A stretch of 64,000 bases of DNA from Kitasatospora albolonga (lineage in GTDB: Bacteria; Actinomycetota; Actinomycetes; Streptomycetales; Streptomycetaceae): contig CP020563.1 in the NCBI GenBank assembly GCA_002082585.1, positions 3,714,001 through 3,778,000 on the forward strand, read 5' to 3'. A model generated the notes under the pieces. That model made no database searches. It saw nothing but the letters and a program-made list of their open reading frames with translations, and was not told the DNA's origin. Both the position numbers and the translations under genes were made by a program. This document shows, in pieces, positions 25,709-33,906 of the stretch (the stretch's first letter is position 1; the number at the start of each line of letters is the position of its first letter).

Positions 25709-28036
25709 ATGCCGTCGTCACAGGCCCGCACCGGCCGGGAAGCCGCCCCGCGCCGGGGAGCGCTGCGCACCACCGGCGAGTGGTGCGCCCGGCACTTCCT
25801 CACCGTCCTGGTGCTGTGGGTGGCCGCGCTCGCCGGACTCCAGGTCCTCCAGCACGCCTACGGCGGCGACTACTCCGACGACTTCTCGCTCCCCGGCACC
25901 CAGTCGCAGGACGGCCTCGACGTCCTGAAGGCGCACGCCCCGTCGGCGGGCGGCTACAGCGCCCAAGTGGTGCTGCACGACGCCGACAAGCCACTCACCT
26001 CGGTCTCCGACCAGGTCGCCACGGCCGTCGCGGACCTGGAGAAGCTGCCCGACGTGCTCTCCGCGCAGAACCCACTGCCGTCCTCCGGTTCCACCCCGCC
26101 CCCACCGCCCGACCCCGACACCGGGCCGCTCTCCACCGACCAGAAGACCGCCTACATCACCGTCCGCTTCAGCGTGCAGCCCTCCACCCTGGACCCGTCC
26201 TACCTGGACGGGGTCGACGCGGCGGTCCAGCCGCTGCGCTCGGCCGGAGTGGAGGTGGAGTACGGCGGACCGCTCGGCGAGCTGGCCCGGCCCGAACCGA
26301 GCGACCGCACCAGCGAGGCGATCGGCTTCGGGGTGGCGATCGTGGTCCTGCTGATCGGTTTCGGCAGTCTGCTGGCCGCCGTGCTGCCGCTGGTCACCGC
26401 CCTGATCTGCGCCCTGTGCGGGCTCGCGCTGCTGGGGCTACTGGCCGCCGCCGCGACCTTCGCGACCGTCTCCCCGACGCTCGCCACGATGATCGGTATC
26501 GGCGTCGGCATCGACTACGCCCTCTTCCTGGTCACCCGGCACCGGCAGAACCTGATCGACGGCCAGGACCCGGTGACCGCCGCCGGGAACGCCGCCGCCA
26601 CCAGCGGGCACGCCGTGCTGCTCTCCGGCTGCACGGTGATCATCGCGCTGTCCGGGCTGTGGGTCTCCGGCATCGGGTTCATCGGGAAGCTGGGCCTGGC
26701 CGCCGCGGTCACCGTGGTCACGGCGGTGCTCGGCGCCCTCACCCTCGTACCGGCGATCCTCGGCCTCATCGGCCGCCGCATCGACCGGGTGCGGGTACGG
26801 AAGCCGGTGGCCGAGACCGTACCGGCGCAGGAGGGCTCGGAAGCGGGCGGAAAGAAAGAGAAAGAAGAGAAGGAAGGGAACGCGAAGACCACAGGCACGA
26901 AGGAGCCCGGCGGGTGGCACCGGTACGCGCGGCGGGTGGAGCGGCGGCCCTGGTGGTTCCTGGCCGGTGGGGTGGTGGTGCTGGCGGTCCTCTCCTTCCC
27001 CGTCTTCTTCATCCAGCTCGGCCACATCGGCGACGGCGCCGACCCGAAGTCCTTCACCGACCGCCGCGCCTTCGACCTGATGTCCAGCGCCTTCGGCCCC
27101 GGCTCCAACGGCCCGCTGACCCTCGTCATCGACCAGAGCAAGGTGCCGTCGGGCGACCGCTCCGCCCTCGCGGACCAGGCGCAGAAGGCGCTCACCGGCG
27201 TCCCGGACGCGGCCGTGATCACCCCGCTCACCGCCACATCGGACGGTGACGTGCTGACCGCCACCGCCTACTCGGTGGCCGCCCCGCAGGACGAACGGAC
27301 CACCTCCCTGGTGAACCGGCTGGTCGACGACGTACTGCCGCAGGCCGTCTCCGGCACGGACGCGAGCACGTACGTCACCGGCACCACCGCCGCCCAGGTC
27401 GACTTCCTGGACATCGTCTCCAGCCGGCTGCCCCTGATCATCGCGGTCGTCGTGGCCCTGGCGTTCCTGGTGATCCTGGCCGTCTTCCGGGGCCTGCTCG
27501 TCGCGGTGAAGGCCGCCGTGCTCAACGTCCTGTCGATCGCCGCCTCGTACGGGGTCGTGGTGGCCGTCTTCCAGTGGGGCTGGGGCGGTCCGGCGCTGGG
27601 GGTGTCGGGGAAGGTGCCGATCGAGAGTTACGTCCCGATGATGATGTTCGCCATCGTCTTCGGGCTGAGCATGGACTACGAGATCTTCCTGCTCTCCCGC
27701 ATCCACGAGGCATGGCTGCGGACCGGCGACGCGCGGGCGAGCGTGGCGCACGCGCTGGAGATCACCGCCCGGGTCATCACCTGCGCGGCGCTGATCATGG
27801 TGAGCGTCTTCGCCGCGTTCATCATCAGCGACAACATCGTGGTGAAGATGCTGGGCCTGGGGCTCGCCGCCAGCGTGCTCATCGACGCCACCGTCGTACG
27901 GCTGCTGCTGGTCCCGGCGGTGATGACGCTGCTGGGCCGGTCCGCCTGGTGGATTCCGGGCCCGCTGGACCGGATTCTGCCGCACCTGGACGCGGAGGGG
28001 AGCGCACGGGAACCCGAGGCTCCCGCGAAAACGTGA
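25709..28036 (+). CDS. MMPL-family RND transporter
   Basis: 775-aa membrane exporter with duplicated topology: TM1 (FLTVLVLWVAALAGL), an extracytoplasmic domain to residue 205, five or six TMs to about 355, a charged cytoplasmic linker rich in Lys/Glu (GGKKEKEEKEGN), then the second half. The MMPL signature with conserved Asp-Tyr pairs is visible twice: GVGIDYALFLVTRHRQ and GLSMDYEIFLLSRIHE, proton-relay sites. Family roles are lipid or secondary-metabolite export. ATG at 25709 follows AGGAGCCCC. The substrate is unknown and no biosynthetic genes are adjacent. Confidence 0.93.
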   Translation: MPSSQARTGREAAPRRGALRTTGEWCARHFLTVLVLWVAALAGLQVLQHAYGGDYSDDFSLPGTQSQDGLDVLKAHAPSAGGYSAQVVLHDADKPLTSVSDQVATAVADLEKLPDVLSAQNPLPSSGSTPPPPPDPDTGPLSTDQKTAYITVRFSVQPSTLDPSYLDGVDAAVQPLRSAGVEVEYGGPLGELARPEPSDRTSEAIGFGVAIVVLLIGFGSLLAAVLPLVTALICALCGLALLGLLAAAATFATVSPTLATMIGIGVGIDYALFLVTRHRQNLIDGQDPVTAAGNAAATSGHAVLLSGCTVIIALSGLWVSGIGFIGKLGLAAAVTVVTAVLGALTLVPAILGLIGRRIDRVRVRKPVAETVPAQEGSEAGGKKEKEEKEGNAKTTGTKEPGGWHRYARRVERRPWWFLAGGVVVLAVLSFPVFFIQLGHIGDGADPKSFTDRRAFDLMSSAFGPGSNGPLTLVIDQSKVPSGDRSALADQAQKALTGVPDAAVITPLTATSDGDVLTATAYSVAAPQDERTTSLVNRLVDDVLPQAVSGTDASTYVTGTTAAQVDFLDIVSSRLPLIIAVVVALAFLVILAVFRGLLVAVKAAVLNVLSIAASYGVVVAVFQWGWGGPALGVSGKVPIESYVPMMMFAIVFGLSMDYEIFLLSRIHEAWLRTGDARASVAHALEITARVITCAALIMVSVFAAFIISDNIVVKMLGLGLAASVLIDATVVRLLLVPAVMTLLGRSAWWIPGPLDRILPHLDAEGSAREPEAPAKT

Positions 28037-28074
28037 TGTGGGACACAGCGAGCGGAGGGAACGCCTCCGCGTTC

Positions 28075-28080
28075 TAGGGT
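28075..28080 (+). promoter_or_regulatory. Leaderless -10 of the acyltransferase gene
   Basis: TAGGGT (TANNNT) with 6 nt to the ATG at 28087; no Shine-Dalgarno sequence fits, so a leaderless mRNA is likely. Confidence 0.45.
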
Positions 28081-28086
28081 GTCAGG

Positions 28087-29199
28087 ATGCCTTCCCCCCG
28101 CACCTCGGAACAGCCGCGCCCCGGCACCGCCGCTGCCACCGCTCCCGCCACCGCCGCACCGGAGGCCGGAAAGCGGCCCGCCGACGGCCGGGACCACTTC
28201 TTCGACAACGCGAAGTACCTGGCGATCGTGCTGGTGGCGATCGGGCACGCGTGGGAGCCGCTGCCCGAGGGACGGCTGGTGGAGGCCGCGTACACCCTGA
28301 TCTACGTCTTCCACATGCCGGTGTTCATCCTGATCGCGGGCTATCTCTCCCGTAACTTCGAGCTGCGGCCGGACCGGGTGTGGAAGCTGGTCACCAGCCT
28401 GCTGGTGCCGTACGTCATCTTCGAGGTCCTCTACACGGTCTTCCAGCGCGTCATGCGCGACCCGGACTACTCGCTGTCGCTGCTGTCGCCCTATTGGCTG
28501 CTGTGGTTCCTGCCCGCGCTGTTCTTCTGGCGGCTCTCCACCCCGGTCTGGCAGGCCGTGCGCTTCCCGGTGCTGGTCTCCCTCGCCATCGCCGCCGTGG
28601 CGACCGTGTCACCGGCCGCCGACGGGTCCCTGCCGGTCCAGCGCATCCTTCAGTTCCTGCCGTTCTACGTCCTGGGCCTGCGGCTGGGCCCGCAGCACTT
28701 CGCGTTCGTACGGCGTACGTGGGTGCGCGTCGTCTCCGTACCGGTCTTCGCGCTCGGACTGCTGGTCGCGTACTGGCTGGTGCCCCGGACCGCGACCTCG
28801 TGGTTCTTCCGGAAGAACAGCGCCCAGGAGATGGACACCCCCGAGTGGACCGGTCCGACGGCGACGCTCCTGCTCTTCGTGGCCGCGATCGTGCTCGGCG
28901 CGTGCTTCCTGGCCTGGGTGCCCAAGGGGCGTACATGGATGACCGCGCTGGGGACCTGCACGCTGTACGGGTACCTGCTGCACGGCTTCGTCATCCGGGG
29001 CCTGCGCTACGACGGCTTCTACGACCGGCCGTTCTTCAACACGACGCTGGGCACGGTCGCCGTCACCGCGGGCGCGGCCCTCATCGTGACCCTGCTGTGC
29101 ACCCCGCCCGTACGCCGCCTGCTGCGGCCGGTGCTGGAACCCCGCATGGAGTGGGCCAGGCAGCGGACCGCTTCCCCGTCCTCCCCGTCGCGTTCCTGA
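28087..29199 (+). CDS. Acyltransferase-3 (fucose 4-O-acetylase-like) membrane protein
   Basis: 370-aa integral membrane acyltransferase with about 10 helices. The N-terminal catalytic region FFDNAKYLAIVLVAIGHAWEPL (His in helix 1) and VFHMPVFILIAGYLSRNF matches the acyltransferase-3 family, whose members O-acetylate sugars or glycans at the membrane. The first 35 residues are Ala/Pro-rich. A 20-bp duplication spans its stop codon. Confidence 0.88.
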   Translation: MPSPRTSEQPRPGTAAATAPATAAPEAGKRPADGRDHFFDNAKYLAIVLVAIGHAWEPLPEGRLVEAAYTLIYVFHMPVFILIAGYLSRNFELRPDRVWKLVTSLLVPYVIFEVLYTVFQRVMRDPDYSLSLLSPYWLLWFLPALFFWRLSTPVWQAVRFPVLVSLAIAAVATVSPAADGSLPVQRILQFLPFYVLGLRLGPQHFAFVRRTWVRVVSVPVFALGLLVAYWLVPRTATSWFFRKNSAQEMDTPEWTGPTATLLLFVAAIVLGACFLAWVPKGRTWMTALGTCTLYGYLLHGFVIRGLRYDGFYDRPFFNTTLGTVAVTAGAALIVTLLCTPPVRRLLRPVLEPRMEWARQRTASPSSPSRS

Positions 29200-29223
29200 G
29201 CGTCCCGTCGCGTTCCTGAGCGT
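29184..29223. repeat. 20-bp tandem duplication spanning a stop codon
   Basis: CCCGTCGCGTTCCTGAGCGT occurs at 29184-29203 and again at 29204-29223 without a mismatch. The first copy includes the TGA of the acyltransferase gene, so the duplication leaves the protein unchanged. Confidence 0.95.
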
Positions 29224-29262
29224 ACGGAGACACGGGGGGGGCCGCCGGGGCCCGGGCGTCCT

Positions 29263-29292
29263 CGGGGAGGCGGCGTGCACACCGCCTCCCCG
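29263..29292. terminator. Bidirectional terminator between acyltransferase and helicase
   Basis: CGGGGAGGCGG (29263-29273) pairs perfectly with CCGCCTCCCCG (29282-29292) over 8 nt. It sits 6 nt from the helicase stop and 64 nt after the acyltransferase stop. Confidence 0.82.
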
Positions 29293-29298
29293 CGCGGG

Positions 29299-30873
29299 CT
29301 ACGCGGCGCGGTTGGACCGGCGCTGCGCGGCGGCGGCACGCGCCTCCGGCGTCGGCACACCGGGACGGCCGCGCCGGGCCGGGGCCCCGCCGCCGCGCTT
29401 GGTGCCGCGCCCCATGAACGCGCCGCCACCGCCGCGGCCGGAGCGCTCCTTGGGCGGGGCGGTGACGACCACCGGAACACCCGAGGGCGCCTGCGCACCG
29501 GTGATCCGGCTCAGCTCGGCCTCGCCGGAGCGGACCTGGGCGATCTGCGGGGTGATCCCGGCGTCCGCCATCAGCCGGGTCATCTCGCGGCGCTGGTTGG
29601 GCAGGACGAGCGTGACGACGCTGCCGGACTCCCCGGCGCGGGCCGTACGGCCGCCCCGGTGGAGGTAGTCCTTGTGGTCGCTCGGCGGGTCCACGTTGAC
29701 GACGAGGTCCAGGTTGTCGACGTGGATGCCGCGGGCGGCGACGTTCGTGGCGACGAGGACCGTGACGTGCCCGGTCTTGAACCGCTCCAGGGTGCGGGTG
29801 CGCTGCGGCTGGGACTTGCCGCCGTGCAGCGCCGCCGCCCGGACCCCGCTGTGCAGCAGGTGGTCGGTGAGCTTGTCCACGGCGTGCTTGGTGTCCAGGA
29901 ACATGATCACGCGGCCGTCGCGGGCGGCGATCTCCGTGGTGGTGGCGTACTTGTCGGCGCCCTGGACGTAGAGCACGTGGTGCTCCATCGTCGTGACGGC
30001 ACCGGCGGCCGGGTCGACGGAGTGGACGACCGGGTCGTTCAGGTAGCGCCGCACGAGCAGGTCGACGTTGCGGTCGAGGGTGGCCGAGAAGAGCATCCGC
30101 TGCCCCTCCGGGTTCACCTGGTCGAGCAGCTCGGTGACCTGCGGCATGAAGCCCATGTCGGCCATCTGGTCGGCCTCGTCGAGGACCGTGACGGTGACCC
30201 GGTCGAGCTTGCAGTCGCCGCGCTCGATGAGGTCCTTGAGGCGGCCCGGGGTGGCGACGACGACCTCGGCGCCGCCGCGCAGCGCACTGGCCTGGCGGCC
30301 GATGGACATGCCGCCCACGACGGTGGCGAGGCGCAGCTTGAGCGAGCGGGCGTACGGGGTGAGCGCGTCGGTGACCTGCTGGGCCAGCTCCCGCGTCGGT
30401 ACGAGGACCAGGGCGAGCGGACGCTTGGCGTCGGCTCGGCGCCCCTCGGTGCGGGCCAGCAGCGCCAGGCCGAAGGCGAGGGTCTTGCCCGAGCCGGTCC
30501 GGCCCCGGCCGAGCACGTCACGGCCGGCCAGCGAGTTCGGCAGGGTGGCCGCCTGGATCGGGAACGGGACGGTCACCCCTTCCGTGGCGAGGGCGGCCTT
30601 GAGCTTGGCGGGCATCTCCAGCTCGCCGAAGGTCTCGACGGCGGGGAGCGCCGGGGTGATGGTCACCGGCAGGGCGAACTCGCCCTTCGGCGCCGAGCTG
30701 CGGCGTCCGGCGCCACCGGAGCGCCCGCCCGCACCACCGGAGCGCTTGGGTCCGCCACCGAACCCGGCGGCACGGCGGTCGCCGCCGCCGGAGTAGCGGG
30801 AGGCGCCGGAGGGGGAGCCGGAGCGGCTGCGGCCGAATCGGTCGTTCGAGCGGGGAGTGCGTTCGCGGTTCAT
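29299..30873 (-). CDS. DEAD-box ATP-dependent RNA helicase
   Basis: 524-aa DEAD-box helicase. Motifs in order: Q motif PFPIQAATLP, I GRGRTGSGKT, Ia PTRELA, Ib ATPGRL, II LDEADQM (DEAD), III SAT, IV VIMFLDTK, V ATNVAARGIHVDNLDLVVN, VI HRGGRTARAG. Arg/Gly/Ser-rich disordered tails flank the core at both ends (ERSGRGGGGAFMGRGTKRGGG). It lies 249 bp downstream of a cold-shock gene on the same strand, a pairing expected for cold-induced RNA remodelling. The ribosome-binding site is embedded in a hairpin (30885-30907). Confidence 0.95.
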   Translation of the reverse strand: MNRERTPRSNDRFGRSRSGSPSGASRYSGGGDRRAAGFGGGPKRSGGAGGRSGGAGRRSSAPKGEFALPVTITPALPAVETFGELEMPAKLKAALATEGVTVPFPIQAATLPNSLAGRDVLGRGRTGSGKTLAFGLALLARTEGRRADAKRPLALVLVPTRELAQQVTDALTPYARSLKLRLATVVGGMSIGRQASALRGGAEVVVATPGRLKDLIERGDCKLDRVTVTVLDEADQMADMGFMPQVTELLDQVNPEGQRMLFSATLDRNVDLLVRRYLNDPVVHSVDPAAGAVTTMEHHVLYVQGADKYATTTEIAARDGRVIMFLDTKHAVDKLTDHLLHSGVRAAALHGGKSQPQRTRTLERFKTGHVTVLVATNVAARGIHVDNLDLVVNVDPPSDHKDYLHRGGRTARAGESGSVVTLVLPNQRREMTRLMADAGITPQIAQVRSGEAELSRITGAQAPSGVPVVVTAPPKERSGRGGGGAFMGRGTKRGGGAPARRGRPGVPTPEARAAAAQRRSNRAA

Positions 30874-30884
30874 ACGGAACCTTT

Positions 30885-30907
30885 CCTCGATGGGGCACGT
30901 ATCGAGG
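30885..30907 (-). promoter_or_regulatory. Hairpin overlapping the helicase ribosome-binding region
   Basis: CCTCGAT and ATCGAGG (7-bp arms, 9-nt loop). On the mRNA strand the second arm is directly continued by AAAGG, so the SD-like GAGGAAAGG is half inside the stem, 6 nt from the AUG. Could make translation temperature- or factor-dependent. Confidence 0.5.
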
Positions 30908-31064
30908 GATTCTTTTTCGGGAAGCGGCCGTGAACGGCACCCAGAATCGCAAGAACGAGCCGATGAAATGACAAAAGCGAAGGACGGAGTCCGGCCGTCG
31001 GGAATCGGCGTGCCGGACGCGGCTTCGACGGGGGCGCGCCCGGCGGGCCCCGGAAACAGCAACG

Positions 31065-31100
31065 AGCTGGGGCCCGCACCCCAAGGTGCGGGCCCCAGCT
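31065..31100. terminator. Terminator of the cold-shock gene
   Basis: AGCTGGGGCCCGCACC (31065-31080) pairs perfectly over 16 bp with 31085-31100 across a CCAA/TTGG loop, 21 nt past the cold-shock stop codon. Very stable; it separates this gene from the downstream helicase. Confidence 0.9.
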
Positions 31101-31121
31101 GCGCAGTACTGCCTGAGTGGA

Positions 31122-31325
31122 TCAGGCGGGGGTGATGTTCTCGGCCTGCGGGCCCTTCTGGCCCTGCGTGACGTCGAAGTTCACCTTCTGGCCCTCCTGC
31201 AGCTCACGGAAGCCGCTGGCGGCGATGTTGGAGTAGTGGGCGAAGACGTCAGCGCCGCCGCCGTCCTGCTCGATGAAGCCGAAGCCCTTTTCCGAGTTGA
31301 ACCACTTCACGGTGCCAGTAGCCAT
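31122..31325 (-). CDS. Cold-shock protein, CspA family
   Basis: 67-aa single cold-shock domain: [18 protein letters not shown] (RNP1 KGFGFI), DVFAHYS (RNP2-like VFAHY), ending [10 protein letters not shown]. Single-stranded nucleic-acid chaperone. The ATG has a strong AAGGAG 7 nt upstream. About 230 bp of AT-richer sequence precedes it, consistent with the long leader of cold-shock mRNAs. Length is exactly that of Streptomyces Csp proteins. Confidence 0.97.
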   Translation of the reverse strand: MATGTVKWFNSEKGFGFIEQDGGGADVFAHYSNIAASGFRELQEGQKVNFDVTQGQKGPQAENITPA

Positions 31326-31706
31326 GTCATATCTCCTTAGGGGAGGGGCAGTGCCCGTGGGCCCACACTGTGCGGACCCCACGTCGCCGCGATGATTACC
31401 CCGTCCGGAAGAACACCGGAAATACAAAAGCGCACCTGCCGACATCCAGTCGGCTGATGCACTTGTAAGTTTTTGGGAACCACAACTGCAACTGAGATCA
31501 ACAGTAGCACGGCAGCCCCCTGAGAGGCTGAACGAAATATCACTCGGCAGGGCGGAACAAAACGGCGGGACAACCATGGGACAACAGCCGGAGAAGGACC
31601 GGACAGGGACCGGACAAGGACGGGGCAAGAGGACGGGAAAAAGCCTCATCGCCCATTGCGTGAAATTCTGTGCCGACGAATGCAGATATCTTCCCGGCCC
31701 ACCGGA
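31326..31706 (-). other. Cold-shock gene leader and promoter region
   Basis: 380-bp non-coding stretch upstream of the cold-shock gene; 31430-31560 is clearly AT-richer (TTGTAAGTTTTTGGGAACC), suggesting the promoter and a structured 5' leader. No ORF with coding character. I could not place the start site. Confidence 0.45.
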
Positions 31707-31738
31707 GGCCCGGGCCGGGCGATCCCGGCGGCCGGGCC
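31707..31738 (-). terminator. Terminator of the MerR-like gene
   Basis: Nested arms GGCCCGG/CCGGGCC and GCCGGG/CCCGGC around CGAT form one hairpin with a 2-nt bulge, 8 nt beyond the stop of the MerR-like gene. Confidence 0.7.
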
Positions 31739-31746
31739 CGTACACC

Positions 31747-32073
31747 TCAGCGGTCCGCGCCGCCCCGCAGCTCCTCGTTGAGGCGGAGCGCCTCTTCAAG
31801 CTGGTCCTCCAGGATGACGATCCGGCAGGCGGCCTCGACGGGCGTCCCTCCGTCGACCAGCTCGCGGGCGCGGGCGGCGATGCGCAACTGGTAGCGGGAG
31901 TAGCGGCGGTGGCCGCCCTCGGACCGCAGCGGCGTAATCAGCCGGGCCTCACCGATCGCCCGCAGGAAACCCGGCGTCGCCCCGATCATCTCGGCGGCCC
32001 GCCCCATCGTGTAGGCGGGGTAGTCGTCGTCATCGAGCCGGTCCATGGCGTTCGAGGGGGGCTCCGGGGGCAT
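31747..32073 (-). CDS. MerR-like HTH regulator
   Basis: 108-aa protein with a MerR-type winged helix ([69 protein letters not shown]) and a short C-terminal coil ([15 protein letters not shown]), with no ligand domain. Its own operon and target are unknown; it is divergent from the ncRNA/XRE region. The ATG at 32071-32073 has GAAGAGG 6-8 nt upstream; a GTG six codons earlier (32091) lacks one. Confidence 0.85.
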   Translation of the reverse strand: MPPEPPSNAMDRLDDDDYPAYTMGRAAEMIGATPGFLRAIGEARLITPLRSEGGHRRYSRYQLRIAARARELVDGGTPVEAACRIVILEDQLEEALRLNEELRGGADR

Positions 32074-32282
32074 CTGCACCTCTTCTGTCACGCAGGACCG
32101 AGGACCCGGGGGCGGTGTGGCGCCTGCGGGGTGCCCCTCTGCCGCGTAACGCTGTTCTCGCCTGACTGCACAAGAAACCCTAATCGCCCGGGAAGGCCAT
32201 GTCTATCGCGACCGGAGCAGGTTTGGGCGGGCACCGGCGGGGCGGCGGACGGGGCGCCCGAGAGGACTGACCGACTGGTCAG

Positions 32283-32312
32283 TTGTCGTCGGGCGGACCG
32301 CGGGGCCATAAT
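32283..32312 (+). promoter_or_regulatory. Promoter of the candidate ncRNA
   Basis: TTGTCG (32283-32288) and CATAAT (32307-32312) are separated by 18 bp, a good match to the vegetative sigma consensus and unusually AT-rich for this genome. The predicted start, 7 nt downstream, coincides with the first hairpin at 32319. Confidence 0.6.
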
Positions 32313-32318
32313 GCACGC

Positions 32319-32458
32319 GTAGCCCTTCACGCATCCCCCGTCGTGAAGGGCTACACCCCTGTCCGGAACCGGTTCCGGACAGGGCGGGACCGGGCCCGAA
32401 GCAGGGGAGAACCTCATGAGCAAGGGACTCCCCTCGTGGTCCCCTGCTCATGTTTTTT
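32319..32458 (+). ncRNA. Candidate ~140-nt three-hairpin small RNA
   Basis: Starts at the predicted transcription start and consists of three consecutive hairpins. (1) GTAGCCCTTCAC/GTGAAGGGCTAC, 12 bp, with a C-rich loop (GCATCCCCCGTC). (2) A perfect 28-bp palindrome at 32357-32384, arms CCCTGTCCGGAACC. (3) CATGAGCAAGGGAC paired with 32439-32452 with one mismatch, also a CCCC-containing loop, followed by T6. Ends as an intrinsic terminator. No ORF. The C-rich loops recall the actinobacterial 6C RNA class, but I cannot run a covariance model; a leader or attenuator of the XRE gene is an alternative. Confidence 0.6.
32439..32458 (+). terminator. Intrinsic terminator with T6 tract
   Basis: Right arm of hairpin three (left arm 32415-32428) followed by TTTTTT at 32453-32458. 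True U-tract terminators are rare in this genome, which supports a dedicated short transcript ending here. Confidence 0.8.
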
Positions 32459-32461
32459 CGA

Positions 32462-32490
32462 GTTAACAGTGACGTAGAGTGTTTGCGCAA
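32462..32490 (+). promoter_or_regulatory. XRE gene promoter region with palindromes
   Basis: TAGAGT at 32475-32480 is a TANNNT -10; no strong -35 is visible. The palindromes GTTAAC (32462-32467) and TTGCGCAA (32483-32490) bracket it, the second at the expected start site. Plausible autoregulatory site of the XRE-like protein. Confidence 0.4.
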
Positions 32491-32527
32491 GCTCAGTTCC
32501 GACTCCGAGGTGAGCGTGGAGGCCCGG

Positions 32528-33208
32528 ATGGCCATGGTCGACGGTGACGAACCCGGTACGGAACGGAACGAACCGCCCGGGCCACCTGGACCTCCCGGAC
32601 TGACCGGACCTTCCGGACCTTCCGAGCCGAACGGCCAGCCCCCGCTGAACTCGCTGCGGCAGAAGGTCGAGTACATGGTCGAGAAGACCTTCCCCGGCCA
32701 GAAGGTCTCGGGCCGGGTCTTCGCGGAGCTGGTGCGGGAGCGCGGCGGCTCCCTCTCGCACAGCTACTTCTCCAACATCCTCGCCGGGAAGGTCACCCAG
32801 CCGTCGGAGGAGATCCTCAAGGCCCTCGGGCTGGGGTTCGGCGTGGACTGGCGCTTCTTCAAGGACGAGTCCGAGGTCGTCGACGACGTCGTGGCCGGTC
32901 TCCAGTTCCTGGCCAAGCGGCGGACCGGCGAGATCAGCGGGGTGGCGGGCCGGGGACTGGACGCGGACGGGCTCCCGCCGGAGCTGCTCCGGTTCGCGCT
33001 CTCCCTGCTGGAGGACGCGGCACGGGACGGCGCCGTACGGGACAGCCCACGGGACGACGCCCTACGGGATGGCGCGCGGGACGCCGTACGGGGCAGCCCA
33101 CGGGACGGTGCGGAAGGCGGCGCGGGCAGCTCACCGGACGGCTCCGGGAGCAAGGAGAACGCGGGCGGTGAGGGCATGCGCCACCGCCCGGCCGGTCCGG
33201 GAGCGTAG
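32528..33208 (+). CDS. XRE-like DNA-binding regulator with repeat-rich tails
   Basis: 226-aa protein. A collagen-like stretch (PPGPPGPPGLTGPSGPSEP) at residues 13-35 precedes the HTH-like core (SLRQKVEYMVEK to LSHSYFSNILAGKVTQPSEEILKALGLGFGVDWRFF), typical of the Streptomyces regulators found with ImmA/IrrE-type partners. The C-terminus is Arg/Asp repeats (RDGAVRDSPRDDALRDGARD) from tandem DNA repeats. GGAGG is 5 nt from the ATG at 32528 and 11 nt from the next ATG (32534). Stop is 10 bp before the next gene. Inferred role: repressor whose activity is controlled by the neighbouring HExxH protein. Confidence 0.78.
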   Translation: MAMVDGDEPGTERNEPPGPPGPPGLTGPSGPSEPNGQPPLNSLRQKVEYMVEKTFPGQKVSGRVFAELVRERGGSLSHSYFSNILAGKVTQPSEEILKALGLGFGVDWRFFKDESEVVDDVVAGLQFLAKRRTGEISGVAGRGLDADGLPPELLRFALSLLEDAARDGAVRDSPRDDALRDGARDAVRGSPRDGAEGGAGSSPDGSGSKENAGGEGMRHRPAGPGA

Positions 33209-33218
33209 CGTCGGTGGC

Positions 33219-33818
33219 ATGTCCCTGCGGAAGCTGCGCAAAGAGTGCGAGGACCGGCTCGCCGACCTGCCCATCCCGGCGCCCTTCTCGCTGACCGGTC
33301 TGGTCGCCAACATGGAGGCGGCGCGCGGCCGCACCATCCGGCTGCACGAACTGCCGGACCACCTCGCCCGCGTCAACGCCGCCTGCGGGCTGCGCCTGAA
33401 GGCGGGCGACACCAGCCTCGTCCTCTACCGCCGCAGGCCGACCGCGTACCAGACCGAACACGTCATCCTGCACGAGCTGTGCCACGAGTGGTTCGACCAC
33501 GGGACGACGCTCGACGCGGAGCAACTGCGCACACTGCTCCCGGTCTTCGACACCTCGCTGATCGCCCGGATGCTCTCCCCCGAGGCCGCCGAGTCCCTCG
33601 CCTCCGGCGGCTCCACCGTGCAGGCCCGCGCGCAGTACGCCACCCACGACGAACGCATGGCCGAATTCGGTGCCTCGCTGATCCCGCGCATGGCGCGGGA
33701 TCTCACCACCGATGACATGGTGGGGCGGCTGACCGACTCCCTGTCCCGCCCGGTGGCCCACCGCCGACGCGGGCTGTTCCCCCGGATCGGCCGGAGGGGG
33801 CCCTCGGACGACGCGTGA
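33219..33818 (+). CDS. ImmA/IrrE-type HExxH protein ('toxin' annotation class)
   Basis: 199-aa cytosolic protein with metallopeptidase motif H85-E-L-C-H89 in HVILHELCHEWFDHG, as in ImmA/IrrE proteins that cleave partner XRE-type repressors. No TM or signal. The upstream XRE-like gene ends 10 bp before it; TAGCGT 7 nt before the ATG could give an additional leaderless start. Homologues next to MAB_1171c membrane proteins are widespread and often auto-annotated as toxins without evidence; regulatory proteolysis is the more likely role, by inference. Confidence 0.82.
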   Translation: MSLRKLRKECEDRLADLPIPAPFSLTGLVANMEAARGRTIRLHELPDHLARVNAACGLRLKAGDTSLVLYRRRPTAYQTEHVILHELCHEWFDHGTTLDAEQLRTLLPVFDTSLIARMLSPEAAESLASGGSTVQARAQYATHDERMAEFGASLIPRMARDLTTDDMVGRLTDSLSRPVAHRRRGLFPRIGRRGPSDDA

Positions 33819-33906
33819 CCCAGGGGCCTGCCGCCTCACCTGACACGTGCTACCACCGGCCCTCCCCCCCAACCCCGCGCCCCCGACACCCGAGGACGAA
33901 GACGCT

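Noticed and set aside
29299..31062. Longer helicase start upstream of 30873
   Set aside because: The extra residues cover the RBS hairpin and are not helicase-like.
32357..32384. 28-bp palindrome as another site for the LacI at 4157
   Set aside because: Core differs (CCGGAACCGGTTCCGG versus CCGGAACGTTCCGG) and it lies within a predicted RNA hairpin series 28 kb away.
33219..33818. Toxin of a toxin-antitoxin pair
   Set aside because: HExxH protein matches ImmA/IrrE regulators; nothing in sequence shows toxicity.
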